Source: Paenibacillus sp. YN15
GTDB lineage: Bacteria > Bacillota > Bacilli > Paenibacillales > NBRC-103111
Assembly: GCF_003285005.1 (NCBI RefSeq)
Contig: NZ_QMFA01000003.1
Coordinates: forward strand, 274,970-338,969
DNA length: 64,000 bases
Reading direction: 5' to 3'
Below are positions 54,134-62,198 of the stretch, one piece after another (positions within the stretch are counted from its first letter, which is position 1; each line of letters begins with the position of its first letter). Both the position numbers and the translations under genes were made by a program. Under the pieces are notes generated by a model that was not told where the DNA came from, did no database searches, and saw nothing but the letters and a program-made list of their open reading frames with translations.

Positions 54134-54162
54134 TTTACGCAAAAATACAAGCGTGGTAGAAT
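54134..54162 (+). promoter_or_regulatory. Promoter candidate of the tail cluster
   Basis: TTTACG (54134-54139), 17 bases, TAGAAT (54157-54162); first good promoter upstream of the sigma-like gene at 54295. Confidence 0.6.
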
Positions 54163-54226
54163 GAATCTATAAAAAGCAGAACATACATTCCCATGCGGAG
54201 TAAAATTTAAGAGAATGAGTGAATAC

Positions 54227-54255
54227 GCGCAATATATATTTTTTATGAATTGCGC
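54227..54255. promoter_or_regulatory. Palindrome in the leader of the tail cluster
   Basis: GCGCAAT (54227-54233) and ATTGCGC (54249-54255) flank a 15-base AT-rich centre, between the promoter and the sigma-like gene. It may be an operator for a repressor or an RNA hairpin. Confidence 0.5.
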
Positions 54256-54294
54256 AGCGTGGAATCCAAATTCTGCACAATGGGAGATGAGGTC

Positions 54295-54711
54295 ATGGGT
54301 TTGGTAAAAGTGGATATTGAAAAAGATCAGCGCAAATTATCCGCCAGGTATGCGTTAAACGATAAAACCGGCGTCCGGGAGCTGCTTTGTGACCAGTATC
54401 ATATTGCCAGCAGACGGTATAAAGGCGATACTGCGGCCAGTGATATTCTCATTGATCTGGACAGCGCGATCCGGTCCGCGGGACTAACGGAGAGGCAAAC
54501 CAAGGCGCTGGCCTATGTATATGGAAGCCGGCAGCTTTCGCAGAAGGAAGCGGCGCTTGTTATGGGAGTGCGCCAGAATACCGTCAGCGAGCTGCTGGAT
54601 ATGGCGTTGGAACGGATTGCCGCTTCTTTTCGCCGGTGGGATTATGAGGAGTTGGTGGTTGTCCATGCCGCCTCTTGGAACGAAGTGGAAGGAGGGGAAG
54701 CTTCGATATGA
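54295..54711 (+). CDS. Sigma-region-4-like phage transcription regulator
   Basis: A 138-residue protein whose second half is a sigma-70 region 4-type helix-turn-helix: LTERQTKALAYVYGSRQLSQ, KEAALVMGVRQNTVSELLD, then MALERIAASFRRW. No region 2 is visible. It most resembles the small sigma-like activators that turn on late or tail genes in Gram-positive prophages and tailocins. ATG 54295 with GGGAG upstream is preferred to 54250. It overlaps the next gene by 4 bases (ATGA), so the two are translated together. Confidence 0.72.
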   Translation: MGLVKVDIEKDQRKLSARYALNDKTGVRELLCDQYHIASRRYKGDTAASDILIDLDSAIRSAGLTERQTKALAYVYGSRQLSQKEAALVMGVRQNTVSELLDMALERIAASFRRWDYEELVVVHAASWNEVEGGEASI

Positions 54712-55319
54712 CACAGGATGATACAGCCCAATCTGCGCAGCTTGCCGCCGCCGCACTGCAAAAAATCTTGAAGCGGCGCAAGAACGACGACACGATCCGG
54801 TTTATGTATCAGGGTGCAGCTTATGATATAGCCAGTCGCGAGGAGCGCATAAGCGTGATCCGCGCCATTACAGCCGATTACGCGGCGATCCACTCTGCGT
54901 GCGTATCCGCCGCTATGGAGCAGTGGATGCAAAATGGCTGCAAAGGCAAACGGCCGCGCCCGCTGCCTGGCGATGCCGCCCTGCTGGAGGCATTGGCTAA
55001 CGCCATACTGGATGAGGAGCTTACGGACAGGAACGAGTACAAAGTGTCCCATACGGAATACCCGTTCCTCTCGGAAACTCAATTCCGGGCGCGCAGAAGA
55101 CGCGAACTCGCTCTGAAAATTGCCGAGGAAAGGGGCGTTGACGGACATGATTATCGACTTCCTACGCGGAAGCGGCGACCCCAGCGGGATATCGGCCTTC
55201 GTGACCGGGAGGCCCATCAGCACAACCGGAGGCAATCGGCGCAATATATGCGGGATACAACCCCCGGAGAGATGGTGATCTACCATGTAAGCCGACTGAA
55301 TAATTTTTTGTCTACATAA
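54708..55319 (+). CDS. Unknown phage-like protein, partner of the sigma-like regulator
   Basis: Not recognised. The ~203-residue chain has a helical N-terminus (SAQLAAAALQKILKRRKNDD), a mixed central part (RFMYQGAAYDIASREERISVI) and a strongly basic C-terminus (RKRRPQRDIGLRDREAHQHN), suggesting DNA or RNA contact. It starts inside the stop codon of the sigma-like gene with GGAGGGG about 10 bases upstream. A regulatory role alongside the sigma-like protein is possible but not shown. Confidence 0.6.
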   Translation: MTQDDTAQSAQLAAAALQKILKRRKNDDTIRFMYQGAAYDIASREERISVIRAITADYAAIHSACVSAAMEQWMQNGCKGKRPRPLPGDAALLEALANAILDEELTDRNEYKVSHTEYPFLSETQFRARRRRELALKIAEERGVDGHDYRLPTRKRRPQRDIGLRDREAHQHNRRQSAQYMRDTTPGEMVIYHVSRLNNFLST

Positions 55320-55481
55320 CCGATATTCTCCTCCGTCTCGCGCCTATACGTTATGAGAGGGACACGGCCGGATCGGCCCTGCCGAGACAAAGCGTGTGAT
55401 CCTGCGATTGCAGGCGCGAAGGGAGGTGAGCAGATGGCATAGAAAGCGTTAAGGCAGAGGCTGTCACAGGGAGGCGATAAA
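55320..55481. other. Gap between regulator pair and tail genes with hairpins and a two-codon frame
   Basis: No full gene fits. GGCCGATCGGCC-like and CCTGCGATTGCAGG hairpins lie at about 55366-55420. A perfect ribosome binding site GGGAGGTGA precedes ATG-GCA-TAG (55434-55442), a two-codon frame. This looks like the 5' stub of a deleted gene, or a leader, just before the tail structural genes. Confidence 0.5.
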
Positions 55482-55856
55482 ATGGCGTTGACAGTGGAGG
55501 AAATAAATTCTTACTTGCGCACAGAGGTCCCGCAAATTGCCTTTGTTGACAATGATTTTGCCGCCGCCAGTCCGGAGGAATGTGCGTATACAAGAATATT
55601 GGGCGGCAAAGCTCCCAGCAAATGGACGAAAAAAGCCGAGCCCGGCATTCAAATTGTGGTGCGCGCTCTATCCACCGCTACGGCTGAAGCGGCAGCGAAC
55701 GCCGTTTATGCGGCACTTCACGGCAAGTCGGAGTTTATGCTTGGCGAAGTGCGGGTGGTCAAATGCACCGCGGAACAATCCGCGCCCGGGTATACCGGCA
55801 AGGACGAAAGCAACCGCATTATGTATTCGCTGAATTTTACTTTAATAACCATGTAG
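55482..55856 (+). CDS. Phage tail completion / minor capsid-type protein
   Basis: A 124-residue protein (TVEEINSYLRTEVPQIAF, IQIVVRALSTATAEAAANAVYAAL, ending RIMYSLNFTLITM) with the alpha/beta pattern of Minor_capsid or DUF3168-type tail terminator proteins, which sit just before the tail tube gene in siphophage maps. It caps the tube and, in phages, joins it to the head. GGGAGGCGATAA lies upstream. The position supports the call more than sequence does. Confidence 0.6.
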   Translation: MALTVEEINSYLRTEVPQIAFVDNDFAAASPEECAYTRILGGKAPSKWTKKAEPGIQIVVRALSTATAEAAANAVYAALHGKSEFMLGEVRVVKCTAEQSAPGYTGKDESNRIMYSLNFTLITM

Positions 55857-55877
55857 AATCGAAGGGAGACCATTGAA

Positions 55878-56405
55878 ATGGCACAGGATATTAATAAGAT
55901 TGAACTTGGACCGTGTATTGTAGAATATGGCGAAGGAGCCGAGAAGGTATCGTTTGAAACGACCATTGGCGGCGTTGTGCTGACCAGTGAAACCACCTAC
56001 CGTGATCAAAAAACGGATCAAACGGGAGAAACCATTGTAGGCAAGCGGATTACCGGGCGGAATGTCTCCGTCACCATTCCCTTTGGGGAGTACGAGCTGT
56101 CCATCATTCCGAAGATCATGGTTGGCGCATCGGTTGTCACCAACGCCGATAAATCCAAGGTCCAGATCAATACGGGAGTTGGCCTGAATCTTGTGGATAC
56201 GGCGAAGAAGGCGGTTATTAAGCCCATCGCCAGACTGACCGACAAGGACTACTGGGTCACCATTCCCCTTGCCTATTCCGAGACGGACCTGTCCTATACG
56301 TACAATAACGAAAATGAACGCATCACCAACATTACTCTCCGGTCCACTCCGGATGAGAACGGCATTGTTCTGATTCTGGGCGACGAAACCATTACCCAGG
56401 CTTAA
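55878..56405 (+). CDS. Phage major tail tube protein
   Basis: A 175-residue beta-rich protein (VSFETTIGGVVLTSETTYRD, GKRITGRNVSVTIPFGEYEL, then YNNENERITNITLRSTPDENG) of the tail tube class. Order is tail completion, tube, chaperone, tape measure. No sheath gene precedes it, so the tail is of the non-contractile type. AGGGAGACC lies before the ATG. Confidence 0.75.
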   Translation: MAQDINKIELGPCIVEYGEGAEKVSFETTIGGVVLTSETTYRDQKTDQTGETIVGKRITGRNVSVTIPFGEYELSIIPKIMVGASVVTNADKSKVQINTGVGLNLVDTAKKAVIKPIARLTDKDYWVTIPLAYSETDLSYTYNNENERITNITLRSTPDENGIVLILGDETITQA

Positions 56406-56470
56406 ATCACATGAAGATCAGCGTAGAGGGGACGGGCTTGCCGTTCCCTTTGCCATGAGGAGAGGAAGCT

Positions 56471-56860
56471 ATGCGCTTTGTACGGTCGGATTCGGTAACC
56501 ATCGGAGGGAAACGTGTGCCGGTGCGCAAAATTACCATAGCGCAGTGGCGCGAGCTGTTCAGCACTATTAATGTGCTCCCGCAATTGCTCATCAGTGTTT
56601 TGTCGGCGCCGCAGTCGGAGCGGGCCGGATATTTTGTCGTGGCGGTTCGGGAATCCCTTGAAGATGTAACACGCATAACCGCCCTGCTCACAGGGTTGGA
56701 GCAAGAATGGATTGAGCAGAATGGGGCTCTTGATGAGCTTGCCACATTTCTGTTGGAGACGGCGAAGGTGAATAACTTTGCGGAGCTCCTAAAAAACGTG
56801 CGCGGCGTCTTGGGTCCGTTGGGAATCAATCCGGCGAAGCCGGACGCCGGCAGCCAATAA
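56471..56860 (+). CDS. Tail assembly chaperone, short form (gpG-like)
   Basis: A 129-residue helical protein between tube and tape measure, the position of lambda gpG. It binds the tape measure protein during tail growth. GAGGAGAGGAAGCT lies upstream. Near its end, at codon 109, an A-AAA-AAC slippery heptamer (56791-56797) and a stem allow a fraction of ribosomes to move to the -1 frame and make the long form. Confidence 0.78.
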   Translation: MRFVRSDSVTIGGKRVPVRKITIAQWRELFSTINVLPQLLISVLSAPQSERAGYFVVAVRESLEDVTRITALLTGLEQEWIEQNGALDELATFLLETAKVNNFAELLKNVRGVLGPLGINPAKPDAGSQ

Positions 56861-57153
56861 CCATTGATATGTTCTTTATTCAAACTGCGGTCCAATTGGG
56901 CAAATCGCAAATGGTGTTTGAATCGGAGTATTACATTATGGATATCTTCGATGTCATCGAAGCCCATAACCGCATGGAAGCTGGCAAAACCCTGGAAGAG
57001 CTAAGCATCGGCCTTTTGTCCAACGGGGCGGATGCCGCCGCATTGTGCAGATTTACCGAAAGCGTCCAGCAGCGTGCAGGAATCGCAACGGAGTCCCGCA
57101 GGACGGAGTTTGACGAGGAGGGCTTTGAGGCGTTGCGGAGGGCATTGCGTTAG
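56471..57153 (+). CDS. Tail assembly chaperone, long form (gpGT-like, -1 frameshift product)
   Basis: Joining frame 56471-56797 to the -1 frame from 56797 gives a ~227-residue fusion: 109 residues of the short form, then RARRLGSVGNQSGE, and a C-terminal T-like domain (DIFDVIEAHNRMEAGKTLEE). The second frame is open from 56776 and has no ribosome binding site of its own before MFFIQTA (56869), which supports frameshifting rather than separate translation. In lambda and many siphophages this shift sets the G:GT ratio. The end (57153) is 4 bases before the tape measure start codon. Confidence 0.75.
56791..56849 (+). promoter_or_regulatory. Programmed -1 ribosomal frameshift signal
   Basis: Slippery A-AAA-AAC (56791-56797) in the zero frame, a 5-base spacer, then CGGCGTC (56803-56809) paired with GACGCCG (56843-56849), with a further CCGGC/GCCGG hairpin inside the loop. 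Site, spacing and stem agree with the known mechanism. Confidence 0.8.
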
Positions 57154-57157
57154 GGAG

Positions 57158-60100
57158 GTGAGCATTACGGAAATCATTAATATAGAAAAGCTGACGGATA
57201 AGGTCCTTCGGGATATCAACTCGTTTCTTGCCAGTATGGAAAAGGCGAAAACCAAGGCCCGCGAGCTTTCCGTTGCCGGGAAAGAAGCGTCGCTGTCGTT
57301 TGGCAAGCTGAACGGCGCGCTGACTGCAGCATCGTTTGACAAGCTGAATGCCGCATTGGCTGCCACAGGTGCTTCAGCCGCGCAGATCAACAGGATCAAT
57401 GAAGCCTTGCTTAAGGCAAATCCGGAGGTGTTGCGCGCCCAGTTGGCCAATGTAACCGCAGAAATGCGCAAGCTTGGCGCCACTGAGGGGGATATAGCCA
57501 CACTAATGAAGGAATTCGAAAAGCCGGCGGCAAACCTGTCCAAGATAAGGACGGAAGTCGACGTCTTGGGTGAGGCTTATACGGCATTGGCCAAAGGAAT
57601 GGCAGCGCTTATCCAAAAATCCATAGCCTCCTCCGCCGCATTCGAGCAATCCATGGCCAAGGTCAAGGCAGTTTCGCAGGCAACCGGCACAGAGTTTGAA
57701 GCGCTGCGGAATCAGGCGCTTGCTTTTGGAGCAAGCACGAAATTTACGGCGGGACAGGCGGCGGAAGCACAGGCGCTTATGGCGCAATCCGGACTGAAGA
57801 CCCGGGATGTAGTGGCTGCCCTTCCAGGTGTATTGACCCTGGCCGCTGCCGGCCAAACCGATCTTGCCTTCTCTGCGGGCATTACCTCCGCTGCGCTGAA
57901 GGGCTTCGGGTTAGCTTCGGAAGATACGGCGCGTGTAGCGGATGTTCTGGCGAAATCGTCGCTGGACACTCACAGCAATGTAACCAGCCTGGGAACGGCG
58001 CTTAAATACGTGGCCCCTGTTGCTGCGACCACGAAGCTATCCCTTGAAGAAGCGGTTGCGGCTATCGGACAACTATCGGATGCGGGAATCCAGGGAGAAA
58101 GCGCCGGCGCCTCTCTCCGCTCTATTTTGGAGTCGCTGTCCTCGCCGTCAAAGGAAGCGGCGGAGTATCTGCAAAAGCTCCATGTCTCCGCAACCGATTC
58201 CTCCGGCTCCATTCGGCCGCTGGGCGATGTGATTGGGCAATTGCAGAGCGCATTTGCCAACCTGACGAAAGCTCAGAAGGAGGATGCCGCCGCCACTCTT
58301 GTCGGGCATGCCGCCGCCGGCGGTTTGATCGCCCTGATTGACCAGGGACGCACCACCTTTGACAGCTATACCGAAAGCTTGAAGAATGCCGGAGGGACGG
58401 CCAAGCTGGTGGCCGGAACCCAGATGGACACATTGTCGGGGTCGACCAAGCAATTGCAGGGGGCGCTGGAGAGCGTCGGCATTACAGTAGGCGATCAATT
58501 TGCTCCGGCGATTCGCATGGCAGCAGAGGCCGTGACGCACATATTGTCAGGGTTTAATTCTCTTAGCCCGTCGTTGCAGAGCGCCATTATCGCCTTTACG
58601 ACGATAGCTCCGCTGGTTGCCGGGGGAGTGGTGGCGTTTTTGGCGCTGAAGACGGCGTTGGAGGCTGCAAAGGTAGCCATAACGGGGTTGGGAATTGCAA
58701 CGAATGCCGCTTTTCCGCTTATCGGCGCAATTTCACTGGCTGTCGGCGCACTGGCCGCAGGGGCTGCCGTTTTGCATGGCAAATATCAGGAGGCTGCGGA
58801 AGCGACAAAACGTTTTGCCGAAGCCAATAAAGCATTAAATGACTCTCTCAATGAGTCCCCGCTCAAACGGACAGCCGGCGACCTTGAGGAAATGCGTGCG
58901 GAAATTTCGGAAACGACGCAGGTTCTTCAGGAACGGGCGAATATTCAGGCAAAGATTGACGCGTTTAAGCCGAAAGGGATTGGCATAGGTGCAATGGGAA
59001 TGGCCATGTCCGAACTCCGCGAATTCGACAAAGAATTGGAGAAGGCCGATGCCAAGCTTCGGGATATGGGCTATCAGGGCGCTGAGAAGGCGGAGGAAGC
59101 AATTGTGAAGCTGACTCGCGCAATTGAAGAGTCTGTGCCTGCGCTTTTGTCCGAAAAACGGGCGGAGCTGGAATCGTTGTCGGCAAAGGTGCAGCATATT
59201 GACCGGATGGAGGAGCTGCGGGACAGGTATGTTGAGCTGTCGAACATAGAGTCCCTGAACAACTCGCAAAAAGAAGAGACGCTGTCGATCTATAAGCAGT
59301 TAAAAGCGGAGTATCCAAGCCTGATTGGCGAAATGGATGAAGAAGGCATGGTCCGTATCAACAATATGAGTATCGTCAATCAGCAGATTGAGGCGGAAAA
59401 GGAGCTTGTGACCGTTGCCGCCTATTCCAACAAGGCATTTCTCGAAAACTTGCGGAATACAACAGCAGCGCAGCTTGTCTATGTGCAAGCCCGGGTTGAC
59501 TCCTATAAGCGCTTGGAAACCGCTATGGACCAGATTGCCCAGTCCGGCAGTTTGTCTGTGGACGATCTCATAACCGAGAAGCAGTTTGCCCGCGCCAACA
59601 AGAATATCGAAGAAGCAGTCAATGAGCAAATGACCCTGCAGACCACACTGGCAGATATTGACCGTCTAATTGCTTCCATCACATCGGGCACATACAAGGA
59701 GCTTAAGCTCCCGACAAAAGCAGACAAACCCATACCGGACAATAATCTGAATCCCAATGGATCGGGTAAAACTCCGGAAGAAATTGCCGCCGAGCTGCGA
59801 AAAGAACAGTTTGAGGCCGCTATGACCACCATGCGGTTTGAAGCGGAGATGTATGACCAGTCTGCAGAGCAACAAATTGCAGCGCTCCAGCAGATTAAAG
59901 AAAAGCATGGACAATATCTGCAAGAGAGTATTGATAACGCACGCTCCCTTCAGCTTCAGTTAAAGGCGCTTCATGTGCAACAGCTGAAGGATGAAGAAGC
60001 GGCAGCCAAGGCTGAGTACGACGTGTCTGCCAACTGGATCGACATGGAGGAGCGCCGTCTTCGGGAAAAAGGAGCGGCTGAATCCGAGATCGCGCAGATG

Positions 60101-61237
60101 CAGCTTGATGCCTGGACTCGCGTCAGAGTCCGTTATAAAGAGGATACCGCCGAGTATAAAGCTGCGGATAAGGCTATGTATGATGCCCGCATGAAGCTGA
60201 TCAAGGAGGCGGAATCCGCCGCCAAGGAAGCTGAAGAGGAGCATCAGGAGCGCACGCGGAATGCCACCAAGACCTTGCTTGACAACATAGATAAGCAGAA
60301 AAAAGCCGAGCTTGACGCTCTGGATGAGCAAAAAAAGGCGGTAGCCAGCTATTACGATCAGCGGCTCAAAGGAATCGAAGCGTCGGAACGCCAGCGCAGC
60401 CGTTCGGAATTAGAGGCCGAAGCGGAGAAATACCATCTGGCAACAAGTGAAGCCGGTCAGAAGCGGTATGCAGAATTGACGGAAGAGCTTCGCAAGATGG
60501 ACGTGGAAGACCAGAAATCCGCACTGGAAGAAGCGCGTGACGCGGAGTTGAACAAATTGGAGCAGCGCAAAAACGACATTGAATCCTGGTATAACGATAT
60601 CAAGGTGACCATTGAGGGATTTAACGGCGATGTCCAATCCATCTATGCCGCCACCGAAGATGTCCGTTTTGCCGCTTTTGTCTCGACAAATGCCAAGATC
60701 ATGGCGGAGATGGCGCGTTTTAAACAGGAGATGGCTGTGGCTGACAGCATGCTGACGCAGACTGTACCGTTTTCAGAGGTGGGGGCAATTGCACAAATGA
60801 AAGCAAATGCCAGCGCTTGGTGGACTGCCGATGCTAACCAGAAGCTCGTTTTACAGAAGGAATCTCAAGCTCTCGGGGCAAAAATAGGCGCAGTCTACGT
60901 AGACGGAGCATGGTACAAAAACGGTATGCCGCTGTTCCATAGCGGAGGCATTGCCGGCATCCAAAGCTTCCGCAGCGCTTTAACGCTTATGCCCGATGAA
61001 CTGACTGCCATACTCCGCCAGGGTGAGGTAACGCTGACGCCGGCGCAGGTTAAATCGCTGATTGAAGTGGTAAGCTCCGGCACCAGCGTTGGCCCTACAA
61101 CGGTGCATATCGGAAAAATCATCGAAATGAACGGCGCAACATTCGAGGACGGCACCGACTGGACAGAGACTGTCCGCGCATCCGGGTTTGAAACTGCCGA
61201 GCTGCTGCGCAAGCAACTAACCGGAGGGGGGGCGTAA
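57158..61237 (+). CDS. Phage tail tape measure protein
   Basis: About 1359 residues; sets tail length (near 200 nm by the usual 0.15 nm per residue rule, an estimate). The N-terminal part up to ~residue 170 is coiled coil; residues ~175-460 match the TP901-type tape measure core (SSAAFEQSMAKVKAVSQATGTEF, LTLAAAGQTDLAFSAG, KYVAPVAATTKLSLEEAVAA). Hydrophobic segments lie at ~467-550 and long Glu/Lys/Ala coiled coils at ~880-1190. The start is unusual: GTG 57158 touches the GGGAGG site, and ATT 57164 has better spacing. The preceding chaperone frame ends 4 bases before. Confidence 0.92.
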   Translation: MSITEIINIEKLTDKVLRDINSFLASMEKAKTKARELSVAGKEASLSFGKLNGALTAASFDKLNAALAATGASAAQINRINEALLKANPEVLRAQLANVTAEMRKLGATEGDIATLMKEFEKPAANLSKIRTEVDVLGEAYTALAKGMAALIQKSIASSAAFEQSMAKVKAVSQATGTEFEALRNQALAFGASTKFTAGQAAEAQALMAQSGLKTRDVVAALPGVLTLAAAGQTDLAFSAGITSAALKGFGLASEDTARVADVLAKSSLDTHSNVTSLGTALKYVAPVAATTKLSLEEAVAAIGQLSDAGIQGESAGASLRSILESLSSPSKEAAEYLQKLHVSATDSSGSIRPLGDVIGQLQSAFANLTKAQKEDAAATLVGHAAAGGLIALIDQGRTTFDSYTESLKNAGGTAKLVAGTQMDTLSGSTKQLQGALESVGITVGDQFAPAIRMAAEAVTHILSGFNSLSPSLQSAIIAFTTIAPLVAGGVVAFLALKTALEAAKVAITGLGIATNAAFPLIGAISLAVGALAAGAAVLHGKYQEAAEATKRFAEANKALNDSLNESPLKRTAGDLEEMRAEISETTQVLQERANIQAKIDAFKPKGIGIGAMGMAMSELREFDKELEKADAKLRDMGYQGAEKAEEAIVKLTRAIEESVPALLSEKRAELESLSAKVQHIDRMEELRDRYVELSNIESLNNSQKEETLSIYKQLKAEYPSLIGEMDEEGMVRINNMSIVNQQIEAEKELVTVAAYSNKAFLENLRNTTAAQLVYVQARVDSYKRLETAMDQIAQSGSLSVDDLITEKQFARANKNIEEAVNEQMTLQTTLADIDRLIASITSGTYKELKLPTKADKPIPDNNLNPNGSGKTPEEIAAELRKEQFEAAMTTMRFEAEMYDQSAEQQIAALQQIKEKHGQYLQESIDNARSLQLQLKALHVQQLKDEEAAAKAEYDVSANWIDMEERRLREKGAAESEIAQMQLDAWTRVRVRYKEDTAEYKAADKAMYDARMKLIKEAESAAKEAEEEHQERTRNATKTLLDNIDKQKKAELDALDEQKKAVASYYDQRLKGIEASERQRSRSELEAEAEKYHLATSEAGQKRYAELTEELRKMDVEDQKSALEEARDAELNKLEQRKNDIESWYNDIKVTIEGFNGDVQSIYAATEDVRFAAFVSTNAKIMAEMARFKQEMAVADSMLTQTVPFSEVGAIAQMKANASAWWTADANQKLVLQKESQALGAKIGAVYVDGAWYKNGMPLFHSGGIAGIQSFRSALTLMPDELTAILRQGEVTLTPAQVKSLIEVVSSGTSVGPTTVHIGKIIEMNGATFEDGTDWTETVRASGFETAELLRKQLTGGGA

Positions 61238-61239
61238 GC

Positions 61240-61785
61240 ATGGCGTATATCTTTACTTACCGGTCGCGCAGATGTACGGATTTCGGGGTTAATTTGCTGT
61301 CCTATGCGGTTGGTTCTCCAGAGCTTCGAGAGACAGAAGAGGACATAGACGGCAGGCCGGGTGTCATTGATTACGGCACCGAGTGGAGGAAACGTACCCT
61401 TACCTTGCGCATTGATGTTACTCCGGACAATGATCCGTTCAAAAAACGCCAATCCGCTATATATAACTGGTTGAAGCCGACCATTGGATACTCTCCGCTC
61501 ATCTTTTCGGATGTGCCGGACCGCACCTATTATGCCAAAATAACCGGCTCTCTGGGCGCTGAGCAATTCGGCAGGTACGGAGAATTTACGTTGACGTTCA
61601 AATGTGCCGATCCGTTTGCCTATGGGCCCGAACGGATTATCGAGACGGTCCTAACGGCGTCTCCGTTCGTAATCAACGCTGAATCCGACGGCATGGAGGC
61701 CACTCCGCCCATTTACGAGCTGACCAATATCAGCGCAAGCCCTCTCGCAGGCTTTACCATAACAAACGAATATGAGGTGGAGTAA
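61240..61785 (+). CDS. Distal tail (Dit)-like protein
   Basis: A 181-residue protein. SRRCTDFGVNLLSYAVGSPELRE, IDGRPGVIDYGTEWRKRTLTLRID and GEFTLTFKCADPFAYGPE match the N-terminal ring domain of siphophage Dit proteins, which form the hub at the tail tip. It is shorter than SPP1-type Dit (~250), lacking the C-terminal galectin-like domain. GGAGGGGGGGCGTAAGC lies upstream, 2 bases after the tape measure stop. Confidence 0.8.
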   Translation: MAYIFTYRSRRCTDFGVNLLSYAVGSPELRETEEDIDGRPGVIDYGTEWRKRTLTLRIDVTPDNDPFKKRQSAIYNWLKPTIGYSPLIFSDVPDRTYYAKITGSLGAEQFGRYGEFTLTFKCADPFAYGPERIIETVLTASPFVINAESDGMEATPPIYELTNISASPLAGFTITNEYEVE

Positions 61786-61787
61786 CA

Positions 61788-62183
61788 ATGAATATTTCCA
61801 ACTATTTGGCTTCTGCGCTTCTGAATCAAGTGTTTCGGAACACCGCATACACACGGCCGTCTACAGTCTATGTGGCGTTATATACGTCCAATCCTACGGC
61901 GGCAGACACCGGCACTGAGCTAAGCGGAGGCGGCTATGCAAGACTTGCGGTTACTTTCGCTGCCCCAACAGCTGAAGGGGGTAAGCAGGTTCTCAAAAAC
62001 AGCACACAAGTACAGTTTGGGATTGCGTCGGCGGATTGGGGAACAGTGACACATATCGGATTGAAGGATGCGGCAACCGGCGGAAATTTATTATTTTTCG
62101 GCGCCGTTGATAACCCAAGAACTATATTGACAAACGATAGACTGACCGTATCAGCCAATAATCTGACACTGACGCTTAGTTAA
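61788..62183 (+). CDS. Small phage tail tip/fibre-type protein
   Basis: A 131-residue beta-rich protein: TVYVALYTSNPTAADTGTELSGGGYARLAVTF and VTHIGLKDAATGGNLLFFGAVDN match a family of phage tail fibre-like proteins found between tip and fibre genes. Its exact role is not known. GAGGTGGAG lies upstream; the gene is packed 2 bases after the Dit-like gene. Confidence 0.72.
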   Translation: MNISNYLASALLNQVFRNTAYTRPSTVYVALYTSNPTAADTGTELSGGGYARLAVTFAAPTAEGGKQVLKNSTQVQFGIASADWGTVTHIGLKDAATGGNLLFFGAVDNPRTILTNDRLTVSANNLTLTLS

Positions 62184-62198
62184 GGAGGGCATTGAACC

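Noticed and set aside
56869-57153. Independent 94-codon gene
   Set aside because: It lacks a ribosome binding site, and the frame is open further upstream through a -1 slippery site, so it is better explained as the frameshift extension.
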